64,000 bases of DNA. Origin: DAIDKA01 sp963708865. GTDB lineage: Bacteria > Pseudomonadota > Gammaproteobacteria > Steroidobacterales > Steroidobacteraceae. Below the pieces are notes generated by a model. The model searched no databases. It was not told the origin of the DNA and worked only from the letters and a program-made list of their open reading frames with translations. The translations under genes were made by a program, and so were the position numbers. Positions 48,221 to 57,394 of the stretch are shown in pieces. Location of the stretch: assembly GCA_963708865.1 (NCBI GenBank), contig CAVPUC010000005.1, forward strand, positions 310,001-374,000, given 5' to 3'. Within the stretch, counting starts at the first letter, position 1, and each line of letters starts with the position of its first letter.

Positions 48221-49546
48221 ATGGTGGTTTATTACCTGCACCTTGCGCTGCGCACATTGCGGCGGAACATCGTGCTCACGTCGCTCATCATCGCGGCGGT
48301 GGGTTTCGGGATCGGCGCCTACATGACCATACTGACGGTGCTCATCGCCATGTCGGGCGATCCCATACCCGACAAATCCGATGCGCTGTTCGTGCCCCAA
48401 ATCGATATCTGGGGTCCGAACACCCGGCCCAAGGGCGCGACGGCTGAGATCCGCCTGCCGCCGCAGTTCACCTATCGCGATGTCACGGCCTTCATGCAGG
48501 CTCACATCGCGCCGCGGCAGGCGGCTATGTATCCCGTTGGACTCGATGTCACGCCGCCCGCAGGCATCCCGTACTCGCAAGGCGGGCGGGCAACCGATCG
48601 CGATTTCTTTGCGATGTTCGAGGTTCCCTTCAAGGCCGGTGGCCCGTGGAGCGCCAAGGACGAGGCGGATCGCGCCGATGTGGTGGTTTTAGGCAAGACG
48701 CTGGCGGCACGCCTGTTTCCGCACAGCGGCGCATTGGGCCAGACGGTGAGTCTCGGCGGACGCCTGTATCGCGTGACCGGTGTCCTGGGTGGCTGGAGGC
48801 CGACGCCGCGTTTCTATGACGTGGTCAACGGCAATGCCTTTTCAGCAGTCGAGGATTTTTTCATTCCGTTCACGACCGCCATCGGTCATCAGATGCAGAC
48901 CAATGGCAACTTCAACTGCGCGGTCCTGCCGGCTTCCGGATGGGCCGGGAAACTGTCGAGTGAGTGCATCTGGTTCGGCTTCTGGGCAGAGCTCCCGGAT
49001 GCTAAGGCAGTTCGCAACTACCGGCAATACCTGATCAATTACTCCGCGGAGCAGCAGCGACTCGGGCGCTTCCACTGGCCGGCGCTGGTGCAGCTGAGCA
49101 ATGTGCATCAATGGCTGTCACTGCAGCATGTCATCCCCGATGAAGTCCGGGTCAATTCGCTGGTGGCATTCGGTTTCCTACTGGTGTGCCTGGTCAACGC
49201 GGTGGGATTGATGCTGGCGCGCTTTTCAGCGCGCGCCGGTGAGTTCGGCGTCCGCCGCGCGCTCGGCGCCACCCGGACCGATATTTTCCTGCAGTGCCTG
49301 ACCGAAACCGCGGTGGTGGGCATCCTGGGAGGAATCACCGGCCTGGCACTGACGGCCCTGGGGCTCGCGGCCAATCGCGCAAGCCTCGGCTACCTGGCGG
49401 AGCAGGTCGGCGGACTGCTGCGCCTGCATCCGGCAGTCATGGCCCTGACGGTAGCGCTGGCCGTGGGTGCAACGCTGTGCTCCGGTCTGTACCCGACCTG
49501 GCGGGCAACGCGAGTCCAGCCGGCCTTGCAACTCAAGGCGCAGTGA
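48221..49546 (+). CDS. MacB-like permease, type A, pair 2
   Basis: A 441-residue type A permease with the opening YLHLALRTLRRNIVLTSLII, AMSGDPIPDKSDALF, periplasmic core, coupling loop RRALGATRTDIFLQCL and C-terminal VQPALQLKAQ. GGAG precedes the ATG by 5 bases. Cys residues in the periplasmic domain (FNCAVL, SECIW) are conserved in the other type A copies at equivalent places, suggesting a structural disulphide. The frame is intact. Confidence 0.9.
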   Translation: MVVYYLHLALRTLRRNIVLTSLIIAAVGFGIGAYMTILTVLIAMSGDPIPDKSDALFVPQIDIWGPNTRPKGATAEIRLPPQFTYRDVTAFMQAHIAPRQAAMYPVGLDVTPPAGIPYSQGGRATDRDFFAMFEVPFKAGGPWSAKDEADRADVVVLGKTLAARLFPHSGALGQTVSLGGRLYRVTGVLGGWRPTPRFYDVVNGNAFSAVEDFFIPFTTAIGHQMQTNGNFNCAVLPASGWAGKLSSECIWFGFWAELPDAKAVRNYRQYLINYSAEQQRLGRFHWPALVQLSNVHQWLSLQHVIPDEVRVNSLVAFGFLLVCLVNAVGLMLARFSARAGEFGVRRALGATRTDIFLQCLTETAVVGILGGITGLALTALGLAANRASLGYLAEQVGGLLRLHPAVMALTVALAVGATLCSGLYPTWRATRVQPALQLKAQ

Positions 49547-49554
49547 GGGACCGC

Positions 49555-50776
49555 ATGGAACTCCTCCCAATCCTCAGAGCGCTGAAGCGCAACAAGGTCG
49601 GCGCCATTCTGGTCGACCCTGCAGATTGCCCTGACGCTGGCCGTGGTGGCGAATGCGATGTCGATCATTCAGTCGCACCTGTCGGCAATGGGCCGCCCGA
49701 GTGGCATCGACGAGGCCAATATCTTCACCTTCCAGAACCACTGGGTGGGCGATCCGCAGAATCTGCGCGCCAGCATTGAGGCGGATCTGGCCGCGCTGCG
49801 CAATATTCCGGGCGTCGTGGATGCGGAAGCCACCAACAGTTACCCGTTGCGCGGTGGCGGCTGGAGCTGGGGCATCCGTCTGAAGCCGGACGCCAACAAT
49901 GGCGGCGCCGCGGGCACCACGCTTTATTTCAATGATGCGCACGGACTCAACGCCATGGGTCTGAAGCTGGTAGCAGGGCGCTGGTTTACCTCTTCTGAGA
50001 TCGAGGAAATGCGCATCGATGACGAGAAGGGTTCGCCCAGTGCGGTGCTGACCGCGGCGCTGGCCAAGAAACTGTTCCCCAAGAGCGCCGCGCTCGGGCA
50101 GGTGATCTACATGATCACCGACCAGCCGGTGCATGTCATCGGCGTCGTAGAACGTACCCAGACGCCCTGGCCCGCTCAGGGCTTTGGCGATGAGTTTGCG
50201 GAGTTTTCAACTTTTCTGCCGCTGCAGTTTGTGGCCAACCAGATGAACTACCTGGTGCGCGCGCGCCCGGGACAATTGGCTGCGGTCATGCACGCGGTGC
50301 CTAACTCGCTCTATGCGGTCACCCGCCAGCGGGTCATCGACCAGCTCATGCCATTTTCGGAGACGCGTACCCGCGCCTACCAGATCCAGAAATCCGAGAT
50401 CTGGGTGTTGGGGACGGTGTGCGGATTGATGCTGGCGATCACCGGCTTTGGCACGGTGGGCCTGACCATGTACTGGGTTGCCCAGCGGCGCCGGCAGATT
50501 GGCTTGCGTCGTGCACTGGGCGCGCGGCGCGTGGATATCCTGCGGTATTTTCACACCGAGAACCTCGTGATCGCCGGCACTGGCGCACTGCTCGGTGTCG
50601 TGGGCGGCCTGGGCGCAAACCTGTGGATGGCGACGCATCTGGGGACCGTACGGATGAGCCCGGTGTACATCGGCGTCGGTGCGGTCGCGGTGCTGGTGCT
50701 GACTCAGCTCGCGGTGATCTGGCCCGCCTATCGCGCGGCCTCCATCGCCCCGTCACTTGCGACCCGCGGACTTTAG
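49555..50776 (+). CDS. MacB-like permease, type B, pair 2, one frameshift
   Basis: Type B permease opening ELLPILRALKRNKVGAIL. A single extra base at about 49618 disrupts the first helix; removing it restores LVALQIALTLAVVANAMSII. The rest is in frame: RPSGIDEANIFTFQNHWVG, periplasmic domain, RRALGARRVDILRYFHTENL and the end PSLATRGL. About 407 residues. Eight bases separate it from the type A stop. Confidence 0.87.
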
Positions 50777-50792
50777 GACCGGGCCGAACACC

Positions 50793-52118
50793 ATGGGCGG
50801 CCACTACTTGCATCTGGCCCTTCGCAGCTTGCGCCGCAATGTTGCGCTGACGGCATTGGTCATTGCCGCGGTGGGCGTGGGCATCGGTGCCACCATGACG
50901 GTATTCACGGTGCTGCTGGCCATGTCGGGTGATCCGATTCCCGCGAAGTCGACACAGTTGTTCGCGGTACAGATCGACGCCTGGGGACCGGATTCGCGAA
51001 AACAGCCGGGGTCGACCACCCTTGAGACTCGCCTGCCGGACATGCTGACATACCGCGATGGCGTGGCGCTCATGCAGGCGCACGCTGCCGCGCGCCAGGC
51101 CGCCATGTACGGATTTGGGCAGGTGATCCTGCCCAAGGAAGGGGAGCCGTTCTCACGTAGCGGACGCGCTACTTATCGGGATTTCTTCGCGATGTTCCAG
51201 GTGCCCTTCCATGCCGGAGGACCGTGGAGTGCGCAGGATGAAGCCGAGCACCGGGATGTCGTCGTGCTGGGCGCGAAGCTCGCCGCGCAGTTGTTTCCCG
51301 CCGGCAACGCCGTGGGCCAGGAGGTGACGATGGAGGCTGGGGCGTTCCGAGTCGTGGGAGTCCTCGAGCCGTGGAATCCTCAGCCGCGTTTCTATGCGCC
51401 GGGTGGCAATGCCTTCGGTGGCGAGGAGGGGTTCTTTGTGCCGTTCACGGCGGCGATCGATCATCAGCTCAACATGAACAGCCTCAGCTGTCATTCCATG
51501 GTGGCCCCGGGGTTTGCCGGAAGACTCGAATCCAGCTGCGTGTGGCTGCAATTCTGGGTTGAATTGCCCGTCGCTGCCGCAGTGCGCGCGTACCGCAGAT
51601 TCCTTATCAATTACGCGGCGGATCAGCAGAAAGCCGGCCGCTTTGGCTGGCCGCCGCTGGTGCAGCTGAGCAATGTGCGGCAGTGGCTGCAGGCCGAGCA
51701 CATCGTACCGGATGAGGTCCGCATCAACTCACTGCTCGCCCTGGGATTTCTGCTGGTCTGCCTGGTCAATGCAATTGGCCTGATGATTGCGAGATTCGCC
51801 GGCCGCTCGGGGGCGTACGCGATCCGCCGCGCACTGGGCGCGTCGCGATCCGACATCTTCATGCAGTGCATGGTCGAAACGGCCGTGGTCGGCATACTCG
51901 GCGGCGCGCTCGGGCTCGCCCTGGCCGCCTCGGGCTTGGCCGCGCAGCGGGCCATGCTCAAAACCGTCTCCGCGTACACCAGCCAGCTGACACACCTGGA
52001 TGGCAACCTGATGGCGCTCACCGTGGTGCTCTCGGTCGGCGCGACGTTGCTGTCTGGACTGTACCCGGCGTGGCGCACCGCGCGCGCCTCGCTCGGTTGG
52101 CAGCTCAAGGAGCAATGA
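50793..52118 (+). CDS. MacB-like permease, type A, pair 3
   Basis: A 441-residue type A permease: GGHYLHLALRSLRRNVALTA, GVGIGATMTVFTVLLAMSGD, periplasmic core, RRALGASRSDIFMQCM and the end LGWQLKEQ. The ATG at 50793 is chosen because it gives the same opening as the paralogues. The frame is intact. The stop overlaps the next start (ATGA), consistent with stoichiometric synthesis of the pair. Confidence 0.9.
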   Translation: MGGHYLHLALRSLRRNVALTALVIAAVGVGIGATMTVFTVLLAMSGDPIPAKSTQLFAVQIDAWGPDSRKQPGSTTLETRLPDMLTYRDGVALMQAHAAARQAAMYGFGQVILPKEGEPFSRSGRATYRDFFAMFQVPFHAGGPWSAQDEAEHRDVVVLGAKLAAQLFPAGNAVGQEVTMEAGAFRVVGVLEPWNPQPRFYAPGGNAFGGEEGFFVPFTAAIDHQLNMNSLSCHSMVAPGFAGRLESSCVWLQFWVELPVAAAVRAYRRFLINYAADQQKAGRFGWPPLVQLSNVRQWLQAEHIVPDEVRINSLLALGFLLVCLVNAIGLMIARFAGRSGAYAIRRALGASRSDIFMQCMVETAVVGILGGALGLALAASGLAAQRAMLKTVSAYTSQLTHLDGNLMALTVVLSVGATLLSGLYPAWRTARASLGWQLKEQ

Positions 52119-53337
52119 CAGCCGTCATGGAAGTGTTGCCCATTCTCTCAGCCCTCAAGCGCAACAAAGTGGGCGCGGTGCTCATGGCGTTGCAGATCGC
52201 GCTGACGCTTGCGGTGGTTGCGAATGCGCTGTCCGTCATTCGCCGTCACTGGACTGAGATGGCCCGACCCAGCGGCCTGGATGAAACCAATATCTTCTCG
52301 CTGCAGAATCAATGGGTGGGGCAGCCGCAAGACCTGTTCGCACGCATCCAGACCGATGTGGCTGCGTTGCGTTCGCTGCCTGGGGTGGTCGATGCGGAAG
52401 CCACCAACAGCTACCCGCTCAGCGGTTGGGTTTATACCTGGGGAATCCGGCTAAACAACAACCAGACCAACAGCTCGATACAGACGAGCTTGTACATGGA
52501 CACCAGCCACGGACTGGCAGCGCAGGGCTTGAAGCTCATCGCCGGACGCTGGTTCACTGCCGATGAGGTCGTTGAGTGGAACCGAACCAGAACGACCAGA
52601 GGGCCGCATCCGTGGTGCTCACGGCGGCGCTCGCGAAACGGCTGTTTCCGGAGGGTCACGCGCTGGGTCGATCTGTCTATGTGCTCAATGACAAACCGAT
52701 GCGTATCGTCGGTATCGTGGAGCAGGCCTCCTCCGGGTCGGGCTCGGGCGCCGAGTATGTCGAGCTCTCAACTTTTGTCCCGGTTCAATTCGTGAATAAC
52801 CTGATGCTGTACGTGGTGCGCACCCAGCCCGGTCAGCAATCGGCTGTCATGCATAAGGCGAAGCAACGGCTGCTGGACATCTCGCGCGCGCGCATCGTCG
52901 ACTCGATCCAGCCGTTTTCCGAGACGCGCACCAAGGCGTTCGCCGTGGCGGCGGCGACCAGCTTGCTCTTGGGTACGGTGTGCGCGCTGTTGCTCGTGAT
53001 CACTGCCTGCGGAACTGTGGGACTGACCATGCTGTGGGTGGGGCAGCGGCGCCGCCAGATCGGGATGCGGCGCGCCCTGGGCGCGACACGCATCGACATC
53101 CTGAGCTACTTCCATACCGAGAATCTGCTGATCGCGGGCACCGGGGCATTGCTGGGCATCGCGGGTGGATTGGGCGCCAACCTTTGGCTTGCCCGGCATC
53201 TGGCGATGGGCCGCATGAGCCCGGGCTACATCGTGATTGGCGCACTCATTGTTCTGCTCTTAAGCCAGCTGGCAGTGCTTTGGCCGGCCAGCCGGGCGGC
53301 GGCGGTACCGCCCTCCCTGGCGGCCCGCGGTCTCTAA
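52115..53337 (+). CDS. MacB-like permease, type B, pair 3, one frameshift
   Basis: Type B permease opening EVLPILSALKRNKVGAVLM, then LQIALTLAVVANALSVI and RPSGLDETNIFSLQNQWVG. A one-base change near 52570 breaks the frame in the periplasmic domain; the second part continues with NQNDQRAASVVLTAALAKRL, RRALGATRIDILSYFHTENL and PPSLAARGL. About 407 residues. The start overlaps the type A stop by four bases; a second ATG at 52127 is possible. Confidence 0.87.
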
Positions 53338-53348
53338 GGAGAATCGAG

Positions 53349-54687
53349 ATGTCTGGTTATTACCTGAAACTGGCGCTGGGCAGCCTGCGTCGCAACGTGG
53401 TCATCACGGCGCTGATGGTCGCTGCCGTCGGTGTCGGCATCGGCGCCTCGATGACGGTGTATACGATTCTGCACGCGATGTCGGGCAATCCGATACCGCA
53501 CAAGTCCGACCAGCTTTTCGCGCCGCAGATCGATGTGTGGGGACCGCCCACCCAGGAGACCGGCACCTCGCAAGGCGTCGACTACAATCTGCCCTCGCAA
53601 TTGCCCTACCGCGATGCCGTTGCACTGATGCAGGCTCAGAAGGCACCGCGGCAGGCCGTGATGTACGCCGTGTCTCAGGATGTGAGTCCGCCAGCCGGCC
53701 GGGCGTTTCGCGCCAGCGGCCGCGCGACATCGCGCGATTTCTTCGCCTTGTTCGACGTCCCCTTCAGGAGTGGGGCGGCCTGGGATGCCGACGCCGAGAA
53801 GAAGCGCGAGAATGTCGTGGTACTGAGTGCACGGCTTGCGGATCGGGTTTTCCCCAACATGAATCCGCTGGGCAAGGTCATCAGCCTCAGCGATCGCGAT
53901 TATCGTATCGTCGGCGTCGCCCGGACCTGGGCGCCGATGCCGCGCTTCTACGACCTGGAGTCCGGCGGCCTTGGGGATGCGGAGTTGTTCTTCATCCCGT
54001 TCACGACCGCCATCGACCGGCAGATCCCTTCCAGTGGCGGTGAGAACTGCCAGGGAGTGCCGACCGGGGGCTGGGAGGCGCATCTGAACTCCGATTGCGC
54101 CTGGATCAAATTCTGGGCGGAGCTGCCCACGACGGCCCAGGCCCGGGACTTCAAGACCTTCCTGTTCAACTACGCCTCTGAACAGCGCGACCCTGGGCCG
54201 ATTTCACTGGCCGCCGCGCGTTGAGTTGCGCAATGTCACGGACCTGCTGGTCTACAACAGTGTCGTGCCGCCGGCCATCCGCGCGATTGGCTACGTCGCG
54301 GACGGATTCTTGATGGTGTGCCTGGTGAACGCGGTGGGACTGCTGCTGGCAAAGTTTTCCAGTCGCGCCAAGGAACTGGCCTTGCGGCGCGCGCTGGGCG
54401 CCTCACGCGGCGCGATCTTTGGGCAGTGCGTGAGCGAGACACTGCTGATCGGGTTATTGGGTGGCGTGTTCGGGCTGGCACTGACCGCCGCGGGGCTCGC
54501 TGGACTGCGCGCTCTGCTCGCGGCCGCCAATCAGGAAGGCGTTCCCGTCTCCCGACTGGCTTCCCTGAGTACCGACATGGTCGTGACCACGCTCCTGGTG
54601 GCCGTCGTAGTCACCGTCGGCGCAGGCCTCTATCCGACCTGGCGGGCGAGCCGCATCCAGCCGGCCTGGCAGCTGAAGGCCCAGTAA
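53349..54687 (+). CDS. MacB-like permease, type A, pair 4, one frameshift
   Basis: Type A permease opening SGYYLKLALGSLRRNVVITA, GVGIGASMTVYTILHAMSGN, periplasmic core to about 54190, then the three C-terminal helices with RRALGASRGAIFGQCV and the end QPAWQLKAQ. An extra C in the CCC at about 54192 breaks the frame; without it the sequence runs QRDLGRFHWPPRVELRNVTD. About 446 residues. GGAG lies 8 bases upstream of the ATG. Confidence 0.88.
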
Positions 54688-54712
54688 ACCCGTAACGGCG
54701 AAGGAGTATTCC

Positions 54713-55918
54713 ATGGACATTCTGCTGATTCTGCGGGCCCTGCGCAAAAACAAGGTCGGCGCGATACTGATCGGGCTGCAGATCGCGCTGACGCTTGCCA
54801 TCGTGTGCAACAGCCTGTCCGTGATCCAGCAATTCGTGCAGCGCATGCACCGGCCCACCGGCATGGATGAAGCCAATGTCTTCACCCTGGCCTCCGCCTG
54901 GATTGCGGATCCGGCGGATCTGAAGGCGCAGATCGAGGGTGATCTTGCGGCATTGCGCGCCATTCCGGGCGTGGTCGATGCCATTTCCATCGTCAGTTTC
55001 CCGCTGGATGGTGTCAGCTATAACTCAGGGTTGAGCCTGAAGTCAGACCAGCGTTCGCCGACGGCCTGGGCAGCGACGTACTTCAGCGATGAGCATGGCC
55101 TCAACGCCTTCGGGTTCAAGCTGATCGCGGGACGCTGGTTCAATGCCGACGAAGTGACCTTGCTGCGCTACTACGAAAACAAGTATCCCCCGACGCTCGT
55201 GGTAACGCAGGCGCTGGCCCAGTCGCTGTTCCCTTCGGGGAACGCGTTGGGCCAGGTGGTCTACATCAATTCGCAGTACGCGCGCATCGTCGGGGTCATC
55301 GCGCGCGCACAGACTCCCAGTGCGGCGAATGGAGGCCAGCCGGATCGCTCGGTGTTCTTGCCCATGCTGCCCATGAACAAATCCACCCAGTACGTCGTGC
55401 GCACGCGCCCGGGCCTGCAGGCCTCGGTGATGCACGCCGCGCAGGACAAACTCTTCGCCGTCGACAGCCATCGGATCATCCAGCGCGTCACGCCGTTCCT
55501 GGAGAGCCGCCGTAACGCCTACATGCTCCCGCGCACGATCGCCATCATGCTCGGCGTGGTCAGCGCGCTGCTGCTGGCCGTCACCGGCTTCGGGGTTGTG
55601 GGTTTGACCACCTACTGGGTGTCGCAGCGTCGGCGTCAGATCGGCATGCGGCGCGCGCTGGGCGCCCGCCGGCTCGACATCCTCTCGTACTTCCATACGG
55701 AGAACCTGCTGATCGTCGGCATCGGGTGCGTTCTCGGGATTGTGTTGGGTCTGGCGATCAACACCCTAATGGCGTCGAGCATGCAGCTGACGCGGATGAG
55801 CGTCGCCTATGTCTGCCTCGGTGCGCTGATCGTGCTCATCCTGTGCCAGCTGGCAGTGCTGTGGCCGGCCTTGCGTGCGGCATCGATCTCTCCGGCCATT
55901 GCCACGCGGGGGCTGTAA
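54713..55918 (+). CDS. MacB-like permease, type B, pair 4
   Basis: A 401-residue type B permease, intact: DILLILRALRKNKVGAILIG, LQIALTLAIVCNSLSVI, RPTGMDEANVFTLASAWI, periplasmic domain, RRALGARRLDILSYFHTENL and AIATRGL. AAGGAG lies 6 bases before the ATG. It is the last complete permease of the array; the remnant of a fifth pair follows directly. Confidence 0.9.
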   Translation: MDILLILRALRKNKVGAILIGLQIALTLAIVCNSLSVIQQFVQRMHRPTGMDEANVFTLASAWIADPADLKAQIEGDLAALRAIPGVVDAISIVSFPLDGVSYNSGLSLKSDQRSPTAWAATYFSDEHGLNAFGFKLIAGRWFNADEVTLLRYYENKYPPTLVVTQALAQSLFPSGNALGQVVYINSQYARIVGVIARAQTPSAANGGQPDRSVFLPMLPMNKSTQYVVRTRPGLQASVMHAAQDKLFAVDSHRIIQRVTPFLESRRNAYMLPRTIAIMLGVVSALLLAVTGFGVVGLTTYWVSQRRRQIGMRRALGARRLDILSYFHTENLLIVGIGCVLGIVLGLAINTLMASSMQLTRMSVAYVCLGALIVLILCQLAVLWPALRAASISPAIATRGL

Positions 55919-56257
55919 GGGAGCCAGGCGCGCCGATGTGCTCGTTGCCGCCTGAGGCTGGCGGTGCGCCTGTCTGCGACGCAACGTCGTGCCGACCACG
56001 CTCATGATTGTGGCGATCGGCATTGGGGATTCGATGACCTTGGAGAACCTGTTGGTCGCCGGTTTAGGGTGGTGCCGGGTCGTGGGCTGCGCCTCGCCGG
56101 AATGTCTGGTTGACGCGCCGCCCTTGCGCTGACCCGGTCAGCATGGGATACGTTCGGCCTGGGCGCGCTCATCGTTTTGGGACTGAGCCAGCTGGCGGTG
56201 AGGTGGCCGGCCCGCGCCGCCTCGATTCCGCCGGCCATTGCTACCCGAGGCTTATGA
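55919..56257 (+). pseudogene. Collapsed fifth A/B permease pair (fused remnant)
   Basis: Short matches to both permease types occur out of frame. First comes a type A start (LRRNVVPTTLMIVAIGIG and SMT, about 55975-56040). It passes directly into a type B segment near the last helices (ENLLVAG, 56044-56064), then a type B C-terminus (LGALIVLGLSQLAVRWPAR and SIPPAIATRGL, about 56160-56254). The intervening 2 kb expected for a full A/B pair is missing. A large deletion between repeated permease sequences explains this. Its TGA overlaps the next start (ATGA), preserving operon spacing. These 339 bases hold no other gene. Confidence 0.75.
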
Positions 56258-57378
56258 TGTTGACGCCGACACTGCGACTGTGGGCATCACTGGTACTCCT
56301 GGGGCTGACCCTCGGCGGCTGCAGTCCCTCCGCGCCTCCTTCGCCCGCCCCGGCCGGCGAGCGCGTCTTGAATGTCTACAACTGGTATGACTACATCAAG
56401 CCTGAGGTATTGCAGCAGTTTCAGACCCAGACCGGCATTGCCGTCCACTACAACGTGTTTGACTCCAACGAGACGCTCGCCGCGCGGTTGCTGGCCGGGC
56501 ATTCGGGCTACGACGTGGTGTTCCCCTCCGCCTCCTATCTGCGGATGCTGCAGCAGGCGGGCGCGATTCGCGCGCTGGACAAATCGGCATTGCCGAATCT
56601 CGCCAACATGGATGCGCAACTCATGCGCGATCTGGCGCGGCACGATCCAGACAACGCGCATGCCGTCGTCTACGCCTGGGGCATCACGGGCTTCGCCTAC
56701 GATGAAGCTCAGATCCGCATGCGTCTGCCGCAGGCGCCGGTCGACAGCTGGGCGATGTTGTTCGATCCGCAAATCGCGGCGCATTTCGCCGACTGCGGCA
56801 TCGGGCTATACGAGTCGCCGGCCGTCATCGTGTCGAGCGTGCTGGCGTGGCTGGGCGAGAAACCCGACACCGAGGACCCCAAGGCCCTGGCGCGCGCAGC
56901 GGCGGCGTTGATGGCGGTGCGGCCCTACATCCGCAAGATCGGCACCGACTCGCTGGTGGCACAGCTGGCGGAAGGTGATCTGTGCCTCATCATCGCCAGC
57001 AACGGGGATGCCCTGCAGGCCTCCGAGCGGGTGCGGGTCGCAGGGGCCAACCGGACCATCAGCTACAGCATTCCGCGTGAAGGGGCGGTGATGTGGATCG
57101 ACACCGCTGCGATCGTCGCCGACGCCCCGCACCCGGACAATGCCAGCCGCTTCATCAATTTCCTGATGGATGCCCGAGTGGCGGCGGATAACGCCAATGC
57201 CATCCACTTTCCGAACGGCAATGCGGCCTCCCAGCCGTGGCTGCAGCTGGAACTCGCCAACGCAGCGATCTATCCGCGCGGGGAGCTGGCGGCACAGCTG
57301 ATTCCGGAGCGCCTGGGCAGTGACGCCTTCGTGCGCCTGCGCACCCGCCTGTGGACGCGCTTTCGAACCGGTAAGTAA
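56254..57378 (+). CDS. Lipoprotein polyamine-type solute-binding protein (PotD/PotF-like)
   Basis: A 374-residue periplasmic binding protein with lipobox LTLGGC at about residue 21, so lipid-anchored. Segments such as VLNVYNWYDYIKPEVLQQF, YDVVFPSASYLRMLQQAGAIRALDKS, AVVYAWGITGFAYDE, IASNGDALQASE and YSIPREGAVMWIDTAAI match PotD/PotF. No polyamine permease or ATPase lies nearby. Its place between the permease array and the two-component genes suggests it could deliver a ligand signal or serve as an adaptor, but this is inference. A second in-frame ATG follows immediately at 56257. Confidence 0.85.
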   Translation: MMLTPTLRLWASLVLLGLTLGGCSPSAPPSPAPAGERVLNVYNWYDYIKPEVLQQFQTQTGIAVHYNVFDSNETLAARLLAGHSGYDVVFPSASYLRMLQQAGAIRALDKSALPNLANMDAQLMRDLARHDPDNAHAVVYAWGITGFAYDEAQIRMRLPQAPVDSWAMLFDPQIAAHFADCGIGLYESPAVIVSSVLAWLGEKPDTEDPKALARAAAALMAVRPYIRKIGTDSLVAQLAEGDLCLIIASNGDALQASERVRVAGANRTISYSIPREGAVMWIDTAAIVADAPHPDNASRFINFLMDARVAADNANAIHFPNGNAASQPWLQLELANAAIYPRGELAAQLIPERLGSDAFVRLRTRLWTRFRTGK

Positions 57379-57394
57379 ACGGATATCCGCTACG

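Noticed and set aside
55919..56257. A small intact gene between the last permease and the binding protein
   Set aside because: Frames here match pieces of both permease types in different phases, and no frame gives a coherent protein.
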